Source: Pelobacter sp. UBA6812 (GTDB lineage: Bacteria > Desulfobacterota > Desulfuromonadia > Desulfuromonadales > Syntrophotaleaceae). Taken from it: DNA of 9,618 nt. The stretch covers positions 939-10,556 of the forward strand of contig DKEW01000019.1 in NCBI GenBank assembly GCA_002452265.1, written 5' to 3'. Both the position numbers and the translations under genes were made by a program. This document shows, in pieces, positions 1 through 6,519 of this stretch (position 1 is its first letter; every line of letters begins with the position of its first letter). The notes under the pieces were generated by a model. The model saw only the letters and a program-made list of their open reading frames with translations. It was not told the DNA's origin and searched no databases.

Positions 1-24
1 GCTACCAGGCTGCGCTACATCCCG
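1..24 (-). tRNA. 5' end of a tRNA, probably tRNA-Pro (partial, cut by window edge)
   Basis: Read on the - strand, the first 24 bases give a canonical tRNA 5' part: a 7-nt acceptor strand CGGGATG, the TA linker, a D-stem strand GCGC, a D-loop AGCCTGGTA, and the first two bases (GC) of the returning D-stem strand. A C at position 1 with TAGCGCAGCCTGGTAGC is typical of bacterial tRNA-Pro, which has a C1:G72 pair; initiator tRNA-Met also starts with C but has a different D-stem. The anticodon lies outside the window, so the amino acid is an inference. The gene points away from phoB. Confidence 0.8.
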
Positions 25-43
25 TTCTGTTTGGACGCAAATA

Positions 44-70
44 ATTATCACGCTCCTTTGTAAATTGCAA
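44..70 (-). promoter_or_regulatory. Possible promoter of the - strand tRNA
   Basis: On the - strand a TTGCAA hexamer (65-70) stands 15 nt before GATAAT (44-49), about 20 nt ahead of the mature tRNA 5' end at 24. Shifting the -10 to TAATTA gives a 17-nt spacer. The stretch is AT-rich and correctly placed, but neither hexamer is a perfect sigma-70 match and the spacer is ambiguous. Confidence 0.3.
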
Positions 71-137
71 CAGCAAATTTCCTTTGTTTAAAGCCTTCCA
101 GTCTATTCGGTCGATTCTATATCCTCCCCCGTAACGC

Positions 138-143
138 TATAAT
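138..143 (+). promoter_or_regulatory. Consensus -10 element (TATAAT) of a possible + strand promoter
   Basis: A perfect TATAAT lies at 138-143. The -35 position (about 115-120, TTCTAT with a 17-nt spacer) is poor, so any promoter here is weak or needs an activator. Initiation would fall near 150. It is the best candidate for driving whatever transcript ends at the terminator 357-386, because no + strand gene precedes that terminator within the window. Confidence 0.35.
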
Positions 144-305
144 AGCTTTGTTTTAACGGCCAATTAACAATCGTTGTGCATAGTCTACACCTGTTTGATG
201 GCTGCGGTGCCTCGGGTGCCATGGTCATAGATGGCGACAGGCACAGTGTAATTGCACGGTTGCTGGTTGGTCATCACGTTCCAATTCGTTTGCCTTGGTC
301 CCCCT

Positions 306-343
306 CTGCCCGGATCTCTTCTCTTATCTTCTGGTCCGGGCGG
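306..343 (+). other. Hairpin upstream of the terminator
   Basis: CTGCCCGGA (306-314) pairs with TCCGGGCGG (335-343) as a 9-bp stem with one T·G wobble, around a 20-nt pyrimidine-rich loop. An alternative short hairpin, GGCGG (339-343) with CCGCC (349-353), shares the right arm, so the two are mutually exclusive. It is 13 nt from the terminator stem and probably belongs to the same transcript. Confidence 0.45.
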
Positions 344-356
344 TTTTCCCGCCGTT

Positions 357-386
357 GGCCGTCCGCATCGCGGACGGCCTTTTTTT
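357..386 (+). terminator. Strong rho-independent terminator, + strand
   Basis: A perfect 10-bp GC-rich stem, GGCCGTCCGC (357-366) with GCGGACGGCC (370-379), has a 3-nt loop and is followed directly by seven T (380-386). The opposite strand lacks a T run after the stem, so it terminates + strand transcription only. There is no + strand protein gene before it in the window, which points to an unannotated RNA or a leader of phoB. Confidence 0.85.
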
Positions 387-427
387 ATTCGAGTATATCC
401 TTTGCATAGGGGATTCTTACAGTTATT

Positions 428-445
428 CTAATATGAGCCTAACAA
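428..445 (+). promoter_or_regulatory. PHO-box-like PhoB binding site upstream of phoB
   Basis: Two 7-nt direct repeats, CTAATAT (428-434) and CTAACAA (439-445), are separated by 4 nt. This is the 7-4-7 geometry (11-nt period) of the PhoB box, though the half-site differs from the E. coli CTGTCAT. The same element occurs in front of pstS at 3049-3066, with 17 of 20 bases identical over 428-447 versus 3049-3068. An AGATG lies 10 nt after both repeats and may overlap the -10; GATATT (459-464) is an alternative -10 here. No -35 is visible, as expected for an activator-dependent promoter. It suggests autoregulation of phoBR. Confidence 0.7.
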
Positions 446-502
446 TTGTGAGGTAGATGATATTGCCGCGTTGCAAATTAAGGAGAGGAGTTAGGCTATC
501 TC

Positions 503-1195
503 ATGGCTAAAAAACATATTCTGGTGGTAGAGGACGAAGAGGATATTCTTGCTCTGTTGCATTATAACCTGGTGCGGGAGGGCTTCAGGGTGTCTCTTGC
601 CGGTACCGGTGAGGAGGGTCTGGAGACTATTGCCGAAGACCCCCCCGACTTGGTGGTCCTCGATCTGATGCTGCCCGGCATGGACGGTTTGCAGGTTTGT
701 CGCGCTTTAAAGGAAAATGCCGATACCCGCAGTATCGCTGTGGTGATGGTAACCGCCAAGGGGGAGGAAACGGATGTGGTTGCCGGCTTGGAGCTGGGAG
801 CCGATGATTATGTGACCAAGCCATTCAGCCCCAAAATTCTTATCGCGCGGATAAGATCGGTGCTGCGTCGCAGGGAAAGTGCCGAAGAACCTGCCTCCGA
901 GCAGGCTGTTGTTCATATCGACGAGTTGGTAATCCACCCGGGGCGTAATCAGGTCACCGTCAAAGGTATACCAGTGGATCTGACATTCACCGAATTTCGG
1001 GTTTTGCATCTTTTGGCCAGCCGACCGGGTTGGGTTTTTACCCGTTACCAGATTGTCAACGCGGTGCGCGGCGATGATTATTCAGTGACCGATAGGGCGG
1101 TCGATGTGCAGATCGTCGGGTTGCGCAAAAAGTTGGGTGAATACGGCCCATATATCGAGACGGTGCGGGGCGTCGGCTACCGCTTCAAGGACTGA
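503..1195 (+). CDS. phoB: Phosphate regulon response regulator PhoB
   Basis: Cytoplasmic DNA-binding response regulator that activates phosphate-starvation genes when phosphorylated by PhoR. The 230 aa match the usual OmpR/PhoB family length. The receiver domain (about 4-120) shows the acidic pair E10/D11, phospho-acceptor D54 in the VVLDLMLPGMDG stretch, T84 and K106 (KPF). The C-terminal winged helix (about 133-229) carries LTFTEFRVLHLLASRPG and ends RTRGVGYRF-like as VRGVGYRFKD. The start is the only in-frame ATG; its purine-rich ribosome site AGGAGAGGAG (481-490) sits 12 nt away, longer than usual. phoR begins 2 nt after the stop. A PHO-box-like repeat precedes it. OmpR-family paralogues look alike; the name rests on adjacency to phoR and pst. 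Confidence 0.93.
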   Translation: MAKKHILVVEDEEDILALLHYNLVREGFRVSLAGTGEEGLETIAEDPPDLVVLDLMLPGMDGLQVCRALKENADTRSIAVVMVTAKGEETDVVAGLELGADDYVTKPFSPKILIARIRSVLRRRESAEEPASEQAVVHIDELVIHPGRNQVTVKGIPVDLTFTEFRVLHLLASRPGWVFTRYQIVNAVRGDDYSVTDRAVDVQIVGLRKKLGEYGPYIETVRGVGYRFKD

Positions 1196-1197
1196 GC

Positions 1198-2973
1198 ATG
1201 CGAAAAAAACCGATTTTCTGGCAGATTTATCCATCGTACTTACTCATTATTCTCCTGGCTATGGTGGCTGCAACCTGGCTTTTCTCCCAGGATTTACGGG
1301 TTTTTTATCACAGGCAGGTCAAAGCGGATCTTGAGGCGCGAGGTCGCCTGTTTGAGGAACAGGTCCGAGGATTGTTGATTGCTGGTGATCGGGTCGCTCT
1401 TGATGCGTTGGCCAAGGATCTGGGGCGGCGTACTTCCACCCGGTATACCGTGGTACTGGCTTCCGGTGAGGTGGTTGGTGATTCCTTGGAGGATCCCCGC
1501 CGCATGGAGAACCATGCGGGGCGGCAGGAGATTGCCCAGGCACTGCGGGACCAAATAGCAGATTCGGTCCATTACAGTCGTACCCTGCAGGAAACCATGA
1601 TGTATGTAGCTGTGCCGGTACATATTCAAGGGCAGGTCGTTGGAGTGGTGCGAGCGGCCCGCGCCGTGAATGAGATTCGCTGGGAATTGACCGGGGTTTA
1701 TCGAGGGGTGGTGTTCAGCGGACTGCTGGTCGCCATGGCTGCTGGATTGGTCGGCTTGTACCTGTCGCGTCGTATGAGCCGTCCGCTGGAACAGATGAGG
1801 CGGGGTGCTGAACAATTCGCTCAGGGGCGTTTTGAAAACAGATTGCCGGCAGCCGGCTCACGGGAAATCTGTGCACTGGCCGGGGCCATGAATGTCATGG
1901 CCGGACAGCTCGATGAACGCATTCGCACCGTCATCCGTCAGCGCAGTGAGCAACAGGCGGTGTTGACCAGCATGGTAGAGGGGGTCTTGGCCTTGGATAA
2001 CGACGAACGGATTATCCATCTTAATCGGGCCGCGGCCGACCTGTTCCATGTCATTCCTGAAGACGTCGAAGGGCGGCGTATTCAGGAAGTGTTGCGCAAG
2101 GCCGATCTGCAGCGGTTTGTGGAGCGGACTCTTGCAAGCCGGTCGCCGGTGGAAGGCGAGGTGGTATTGCCCGGCGCTGAAGGCGACCGTTTTTTGCAAG
2201 CTCACGGAACGGTGCTGCAGGATGGCGAAGGCAAGGGGATCGGGGTCCTGATCGTCTTGAATGATGTCACAAGGTTGCATCGGCTGGAAAATATCCGGCG
2301 CGATTTTGTCGCCAATGTCTCCCACGAATTGAAGACGCCCATCACCGGTATCAAGGGCTCGGTGGAGACCCTCATGGATGGAGCAGTAGAACGCCCTGAA
2401 GATGCTGCGCGGTTTCTGAAAATCATTGCCAAGCAAGCGGATCGACTCAACGCCATTATCGATGATCTGCTCGATTTGTCCCGTATAGAACAGGACGAAA
2501 CCGAAAAGGAGATAGAGTTGATATCTTCACCGATCAGGCCGGTCCTGCAGGCAGCAGTGCATGCCTGCGAAATCAAAGCCCGGGAGAAATCGATAGGACT
2601 GGTGTTGTCATGTGACCCCGATATTTTTGCAGATATCAATCCTCCGCTGCTGGAGCAGGCCGTTATTAACCTGGTCGACAACGCCGTAAAGTACAGCGAT
2701 GCCGGTGGCACCGTCTGGGTTGAGGGGAGCAGTGACGGACGACAGACCCAGATTCAGGTGCGGGATCAAGGCTGCGGCATCGATCGCGAGCATCTGCCGC
2801 GCCTTTTTGAAAGGTTTTACCGGGTCGACAAGGCGCGCAGTCGGCGTGCCGGCGGCACCGGCCTGGGGTTGTCCATTGTCAAGCATATCGTCAAGGCTCA
2901 CCACGGTCGCGTGACGGTTGAAAGTGTGCCGGGGCAGGGCAGTGTCTTCCGTATTCTTTTGTCAGGAGACTGA
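1198..2973 (+). CDS. phoR: Phosphate regulon sensor histidine kinase PhoR, with extracytoplasmic domain
   Basis: Membrane histidine kinase that phosphorylates PhoB under phosphate limitation. Of its 591 aa: TM1 about 11-30; an extracytoplasmic region about 31-165; TM2 about 169-189; a HAMP linker about 190-243; a PAS-like domain about 250-355 (SMVEGVLALDNDERIIHLN); HisKA with phospho-acceptor H376 in VSHELKTP; and HATPase with N box N491/N495 (NLVDNAVKYS), G1 D523-G525-G527, F box LFERFYRVD and G2 GTGLGL (553-558). All catalytic motifs are intact. The E. coli PhoR lacks a periplasmic domain of this size; this layout resembles the PhoR of Gram-positives and other kinases with a sensory loop. 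The ATG lies 2 nt after the phoB stop, with AAGGA (1187-1191) 6 nt before it, so the two are co-transcribed and perhaps translationally coupled. Confidence 0.92.
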   Translation: MRKKPIFWQIYPSYLLIILLAMVAATWLFSQDLRVFYHRQVKADLEARGRLFEEQVRGLLIAGDRVALDALAKDLGRRTSTRYTVVLASGEVVGDSLEDPRRMENHAGRQEIAQALRDQIADSVHYSRTLQETMMYVAVPVHIQGQVVGVVRAARAVNEIRWELTGVYRGVVFSGLLVAMAAGLVGLYLSRRMSRPLEQMRRGAEQFAQGRFENRLPAAGSREICALAGAMNVMAGQLDERIRTVIRQRSEQQAVLTSMVEGVLALDNDERIIHLNRAAADLFHVIPEDVEGRRIQEVLRKADLQRFVERTLASRSPVEGEVVLPGAEGDRFLQAHGTVLQDGEGKGIGVLIVLNDVTRLHRLENIRRDFVANVSHELKTPITGIKGSVETLMDGAVERPEDAARFLKIIAKQADRLNAIIDDLLDLSRIEQDETEKEIELISSPIRPVLQAAVHACEIKAREKSIGLVLSCDPDIFADINPPLLEQAVINLVDNAVKYSDAGGTVWVEGSSDGRQTQIQVRDQGCGIDREHLPRLFERFYRVDKARSRRAGGTGLGLSIVKHIVKAHHGRVTVESVPGQGSVFRILLSGD

Positions 2974-3048
2974 CCTAGCTGATATGCAGAGATTTTCCGC
3001 GTTTTAAAGGTGGCATGGCAGCGGGGCTTGCAAACTATTCATGTAGGG

Positions 3049-3066
3049 CTAATATGACGCTAACAC
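3049..3066 (+). promoter_or_regulatory. PHO-box-like PhoB binding site upstream of pstS
   Basis: CTAATAT (3049-3055) and CTAACAC (3060-3066) are 7-nt direct repeats with a 4-nt spacer, nearly identical to the element before phoB. An AGATG (3077-3081) follows at the same distance as in the phoB copy. No terminator is visible between phoR (ends 2973) and this site, so read-through from phoBR may add to a PhoB-activated promoter here. The start of pstS is 95 nt downstream of the second repeat. Confidence 0.72.
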
Positions 3067-3161
3067 TTCAACGCCAAGATGGCCTCCATCACAGAAGGTA
3101 ATGATCGTTTCCCTTGTATTCCAAGTATGAGAAACATTATTTTCCACAAAGGAGAGCAGGA

Positions 3162-4163
3162 ATGAGTGTCGAGGTAATGAAGGGCTTGAAGAAAGCCATG
3201 CGTGCTATGTTGGCGGCGGTTGTTGCAATTCCGATGGTCGCGGCTGCAGGGCATGCCGGTACTATCAAGGTGGATCCCAAGCTGGCAAGCTATGGCAAGG
3301 TGCAAGGTGTGTCGGGGAATCTGAACTCCATCGGTTCCGATACTTTGAACAACCTCATGGCTCTCTGGTCGGAAGGGTTTCGTAAGCATTATCCGAATGT
3401 CAATTTTCAGATTGAAGGCAAAGGGTCCAGCACCGCGCCTCCTGCCCTGATCGAAGGGACTTCCCAGATCGGTCCCATGTCGCGTCAGATGAAGCGTCAG
3501 GAAATTGAAGCTTTCGAGAAAAAACATGGATTCAAACCGACCATGATCGGTGTGGCCCTTGACTCACTGGCCGTTTATGTCAACAAGGATAATCCCATTG
3601 AGAGTCTGTCGATGCCCGAAGTCGATGCCATTTTCTCCCAGACCCGCAAAGGTGGTTATGCCGAGAATATCGTGACCTGGGGGCAGGCAGGCCTGAAGGG
3701 TTCCTGGGCCCAGCAGCCTATCAGCATCTATGGACGTAATAGTGCTTCGGGGACGTACGGCTTTTTCAAGGAACATGCTCTGTCCAAGGGTGATTTCAAG
3801 AACACCGTCAAGGAACAACCCGGCTCGGCATCTGTGGTACTTTCGGTAACCGAAGATAAAAACGGCATCGGCTACTCCGGTATCGGCTACAAGACTTCCG
3901 GTGTCAAGGCGATCGCCCTGGCCAAGGAAGCCGGTGCTACCGCCTATGCTCCCAATTACGAGAACGTTCTGGAAGGCAAGTACCCCCTGGGTCGTATGCT
4001 TTACCTCTATGTGGCCAAAGCCCCCAATAAGCCGCTGCCCAAGAATGTTGAAGAATTCCTGAAATATGTTCTTTCGAAAGAGGGCCAGGAAATCGTCGTC
4101 AAAGACGGCTATCTGCCCCTGCCGGCAACAGTAGCAGCCAAGCAGCTTGGCGCTCTGAAATAG
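3162..4163 (+). CDS. pstS: Periplasmic phosphate-binding protein PstS
   Basis: High-affinity phosphate-binding protein that delivers phosphate to the PstCA channel. The start at 3162 is chosen because AGGAG (3150-3154) lies 7 nt before it and the product begins with a good Sec signal peptide: basic MKGLKKAMRA, a hydrophobic AMLAAVVAIPMVAAAG core, and probable cleavage after A32 (GHA|GT). A TTG 48 nt upstream would add 16 residues without a ribosome site. The 333-aa precursor has the phosphate-pocket segments GSDT (58-61), GKGSSTAPP (87-95), GPMSR (104-108) and RNSASGTYGFF (192-202). No lipobox cysteine is seen, so it should be soluble in the periplasm. It is the first gene of the pst operon, under a PHO-box-like site, and is separated from pstC by a strong hairpin. 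Confidence 0.95.
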   Translation: MSVEVMKGLKKAMRAMLAAVVAIPMVAAAGHAGTIKVDPKLASYGKVQGVSGNLNSIGSDTLNNLMALWSEGFRKHYPNVNFQIEGKGSSTAPPALIEGTSQIGPMSRQMKRQEIEAFEKKHGFKPTMIGVALDSLAVYVNKDNPIESLSMPEVDAIFSQTRKGGYAENIVTWGQAGLKGSWAQQPISIYGRNSASGTYGFFKEHALSKGDFKNTVKEQPGSASVVLSVTEDKNGIGYSGIGYKTSGVKAIALAKEAGATAYAPNYENVLEGKYPLGRMLYLYVAKAPNKPLPKNVEEFLKYVLSKEGQEIVVKDGYLPLPATVAAKQLGALK

Positions 4164-4212
4164 GCCGTTTCTGCTTGCCGGTATTAAAGGTAAATGTGTA
4201 TTGCATCAGAAA

Positions 4213-4241
4213 AGCCTGTCGGTTCACTGAACCGGCAGGCT
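4213..4241 (+). other. Strong hairpin between pstS and pstC (partial terminator or mRNA stabiliser)
   Basis: AGCCTGTCGGTT (4213-4224) pairs with AACCGGCAGGCT (4230-4241) over 12 bp with one T·G wobble and a 5-nt loop. No T run follows on the + strand (CTGTTGCGTTG), so it is not a full intrinsic terminator; the - strand has TTTT after it. Such hairpins after the binding-protein gene of ABC operons are known to protect the upstream mRNA or cause partial termination, giving more binding protein than permease. That role is inferred here. Confidence 0.6.
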
Positions 4242-4279
4242 CTGTTGCGTTGTGAACGGATTGCATGGGTAAGGTGTCA

Positions 4280-6508
4280 ATGAATCGAAAAATCCTCAAA
4301 CGGATCAAACGCAGGGACCGCATTGCCCGCTACGTGATCACTGTGGGCGGTATGGCTATTATTTTCAGCGTCATATTGATCCTGTTTCTTATCGCCCGGG
4401 TGGCATTCCCTCTGTTTCAGGGAGCCAGCACCGAACTGGTGACACAGTTTGCGTTGCCGCCCTCTATACCACCCGCAAATCTGGTGGCGGTTGGGCTCGA
4501 TGATTATCGAGAACATCCCTTTGTGTTTGGCCGGGATGGGGTTGTGCGGTTTTATATGCCTAGCGAAGGTCCTGAAACGAAGGATATTCGCATTGTGCCC
4601 CTTGTCCCAGGGGCAAGCGTGTTATCTGTCGAGCGGTTTGCCGGCCTTTCTTTCGGAGTATTGTGGGATGACGGATCGCAGACGTTGGAACAGGTGCAGT
4701 TTTCCTCGCGTTTTGACGAGCAGGGACAACGCATTCAGGATCAGCAGATCGTGCGGCAGGCGTCTTTTTCATCCCTTCCTGGCAAGAAATTATCCATGGC
4801 TTTGTGCCGCCTCTCCGGCGATGGACGACAAACACAGGTGGCGCTTCTGGATGATGGTGGTTTGCTGGTACGCCAGCATGTGGAGAGCGAAGACCTGTTC
4901 GGTAACCTGGAAACGGCAAACCATGAATTCACTCTTTCCGGACAGCCCGATGAAACAATCGCGGCCCTTGCCCTGGACAGGGCTGGCAATACTCTCTACG
5001 CCGGAACCGACCAGGGTACCTTGCTGCGTTGGGATCTTTCGGAACCTGGCGAAGCCGAGCTGCTCGATCGTCTGCCGGCTTTCCCTGATCGTCGGGCGAT
5101 CACATCGCTGGCATTAATCTTTGGTGACGTTTCTTTGGCTGTTGGTGATGCCAAGGGTGGTGTGTCTACCTGGTTTGCCGTGCGGGAGTCCACGGACGGT
5201 GACAAAAAGCACCTGCAGCGTATTCATACTCTGGCCTCGCATGACGCGGCCATAAAAACCATCTATCCTTCGTTGCGGGACAAGTCTTTGATCAGCGCGG
5301 ATGCTGACGGCGTTTTGTATCTGGATCATATGACCAGTGAGAGACACTTGCTGAGCCTCGAAACGGAGGCACCGCTGCTGCTCAGCAGCCTATCCCCCGA
5401 TGGACGGGGCCTGTTTGCCGTCGACGCCGGCGGCATGGCGCACCTGTGGACCGTTCATAATCCGCATCCGGAGGTTAGCTGGAAGACGCTGTTTGGCAAG
5501 GTCTGGTACGAAGGCTATGACGAGCCGGCCTATATGTGGCAGTCATCGGCTTCAACGGATGACTTTGAGCCAAAGATGAGCCTGACGCCGCTGGTTTTCG
5601 GTACCATCAAAGGCACCTTTTACGCCATGCTGTTTGCCGTGCCTCTGGCGATTCTCGGGGCCATTTACACCAGCCAGTTCGGTAATCCCCGTTTGCGAGG
5701 GATCATCAAACCGACGGTGGAGGTTATGGCGGCGATCCCGTCGGTTATCATTGGTTTCCTTGCGGCTCTGTGGTTCGCTCCTCTGCTGGAAAGGTCGATC
5801 CCTTCGCTGTTTTTAAGCCTGGCGTTCGTACCGTTGTTTTTGCTACTTGCCATGATCCTGTGGCAGTTCATCTGCAAACACCCCCTGTGCAAAAAGCTCG
5901 ATCGCGGCTACGAGTTTCTGCTGCTGGCACCGGTTTTGATTCTGGCCGTCTTTTGTGCCATCAAACTGGGGCCCGTGGCCGAAGCCGCATTTTTCGGAGG
6001 GAACTTCAAACTCTGGCTGTTTAGCGAAGCCGGTGTTCGATACGATGGACGCAACAATATCATCATCGCATTTGCCCTTGGTTTTGCCGTCATCCCGATC
6101 ATTTTTACCATGGCCGAGGATGCTCTTTCCAACGTTCCCGGTAGCCTCAAGGCCGCATCGCTGGCGCTTGGCGCCAGTCGCTGGCAGACCGTGTGGCGGG
6201 TCATCCTGCCCTCGGGTAGCCCCGGTATCTTTGCCGGCACCATGATCGGGTTTGGGCGTGCCATCGGCGAGACAATGATCGTGCTGATGGCTACAGGCAA
6301 TACCGCCATCATGGACTGGAGTATTTTTAATGGCATGCGGCCTTTGTCGGCCAATATCGCTGTGGAAATACCCGAAGCCCCCGTCGACGGTAGCCTTTAT
6401 CGGGTGTTGTTTCTGTCCGCGGTTATTCTGTTTGTCATGACCTTTATTCTCAACACCGTGGCCGAGCTGGTTCGTCAGCACTTGCGCAAAAAGTACGGCC
6501 GGTTTTGA
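4280..6508 (+). CDS. pstC: Phosphate ABC transporter permease PstC, extended form with beta-propeller-like periplasmic domain
   Basis: One of two inner-membrane channel subunits of the Pst transporter. The product is 742 aa, against about 320 in E. coli. Order: TM1 about 16-44; a large region about 45-430 placed outside the membrane; then a permease core about 433-742 with roughly seven hydrophobic segments and the coupling (EAA-type) loop EDALSNVPGSLKAASLALGAS near residue 612. The insert contains WD-like repeats, e.g. NTLYAGTDQGTLLRWDL, SLAVGDAKGGVSTW, SLISADADGVLYLD and GLFAVDAGGMAHLWTV (about 224-397), suggesting a propeller fold. Extended PstC proteins of this kind exist in Pseudomonas and Vibrio relatives (general knowledge). 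The start at 4280 is preferred to an ATG at 4265 because TAAGG (4270-4274) precedes it at 5 nt and the 4265 ATG has no ribosome site. Confidence 0.9.
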   Translation: MNRKILKRIKRRDRIARYVITVGGMAIIFSVILILFLIARVAFPLFQGASTELVTQFALPPSIPPANLVAVGLDDYREHPFVFGRDGVVRFYMPSEGPETKDIRIVPLVPGASVLSVERFAGLSFGVLWDDGSQTLEQVQFSSRFDEQGQRIQDQQIVRQASFSSLPGKKLSMALCRLSGDGRQTQVALLDDGGLLVRQHVESEDLFGNLETANHEFTLSGQPDETIAALALDRAGNTLYAGTDQGTLLRWDLSEPGEAELLDRLPAFPDRRAITSLALIFGDVSLAVGDAKGGVSTWFAVRESTDGDKKHLQRIHTLASHDAAIKTIYPSLRDKSLISADADGVLYLDHMTSERHLLSLETEAPLLLSSLSPDGRGLFAVDAGGMAHLWTVHNPHPEVSWKTLFGKVWYEGYDEPAYMWQSSASTDDFEPKMSLTPLVFGTIKGTFYAMLFAVPLAILGAIYTSQFGNPRLRGIIKPTVEVMAAIPSVIIGFLAALWFAPLLERSIPSLFLSLAFVPLFLLLAMILWQFICKHPLCKKLDRGYEFLLLAPVLILAVFCAIKLGPVAEAAFFGGNFKLWLFSEAGVRYDGRNNIIIAFALGFAVIPIIFTMAEDALSNVPGSLKAASLALGASRWQTVWRVILPSGSPGIFAGTMIGFGRAIGETMIVLMATGNTAIMDWSIFNGMRPLSANIAVEIPEAPVDGSLYRVLFLSAVILFVMTFILNTVAELVRQHLRKKYGRF

Positions 6509-6519
6509 CAGGATTGACT

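Larger units (their letters stand above)
150..386 (+). ncRNA. Candidate small RNA or phoB leader ending at a strong terminator
   Basis: This is inferred from context: a TATAAT at 138-143 and a textbook terminator at 357-386 bracket about 235 nt without a credible protein gene, and the nearest upstream gene (a tRNA) is on the other strand. Visible local pairings include 218-222 with 231-235 (GCCAT/ATGGC), 207-211 with 240-244 (GTGCC/GGCAC) and the hairpin 306-343. The 5' segment ACGGCCAA (156-163) is complementary to TTGGCCGT (355-362), which contains the left arm of the terminator; it could act as a closing stem or an anti-terminator. I recognise no known RNA family (not tmRNA, SRP RNA or RNase P; no clear 6S fold). 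The 5' end is approximate. Confidence 0.4.

Noticed and set aside
33..41. GGACGCAAA, resembling a segment of cyclic-di-GMP (GEMM) riboswitches
   Set aside because: The other conserved segments and stems of that riboswitch are absent, and the bases lie between the tRNA and its likely promoter on the other strand.
102..122. TCTATTC/TCTATAT repeat as a third PHO box before the candidate RNA
   Set aside because: The period is 14 nt, not 11, and the half-sites do not match the CTAA-type repeats before phoB and pstS.
150..386. 6S RNA
   Set aside because: The ends can pair over 8 bp, but I cannot draw the long closing stem with a large central bubble that defines 6S RNA.
176..409. 77-codon open frame with a GTG start in the phoB upstream region
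   Set aside because: It has no ribosome binding site, an amino-acid composition unlike a real protein, and runs straight through the terminator stem and T run at 357-386.
3114..3161. TTG-initiated N-terminal extension of pstS
   Set aside because: No ribosome site precedes it; the ATG at 3162 has AGGAG at 7 nt and gives a normal signal peptide.
4213..4241. The pstS–pstC hairpin as a full rho-independent terminator
   Set aside because: No T run follows on the + strand, and pstC, pstA, pstB and phoU downstream have no other visible promoter.
5843..6481. Long antisense open frame opposite pstC (212 codons)
   Set aside because: It is a shadow of pstC, with a low-complexity H/Q/G-rich composition, no ribosome site and no recognisable domain. 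The same holds for the antisense frames opposite phoR (e.g. 1858-2436).
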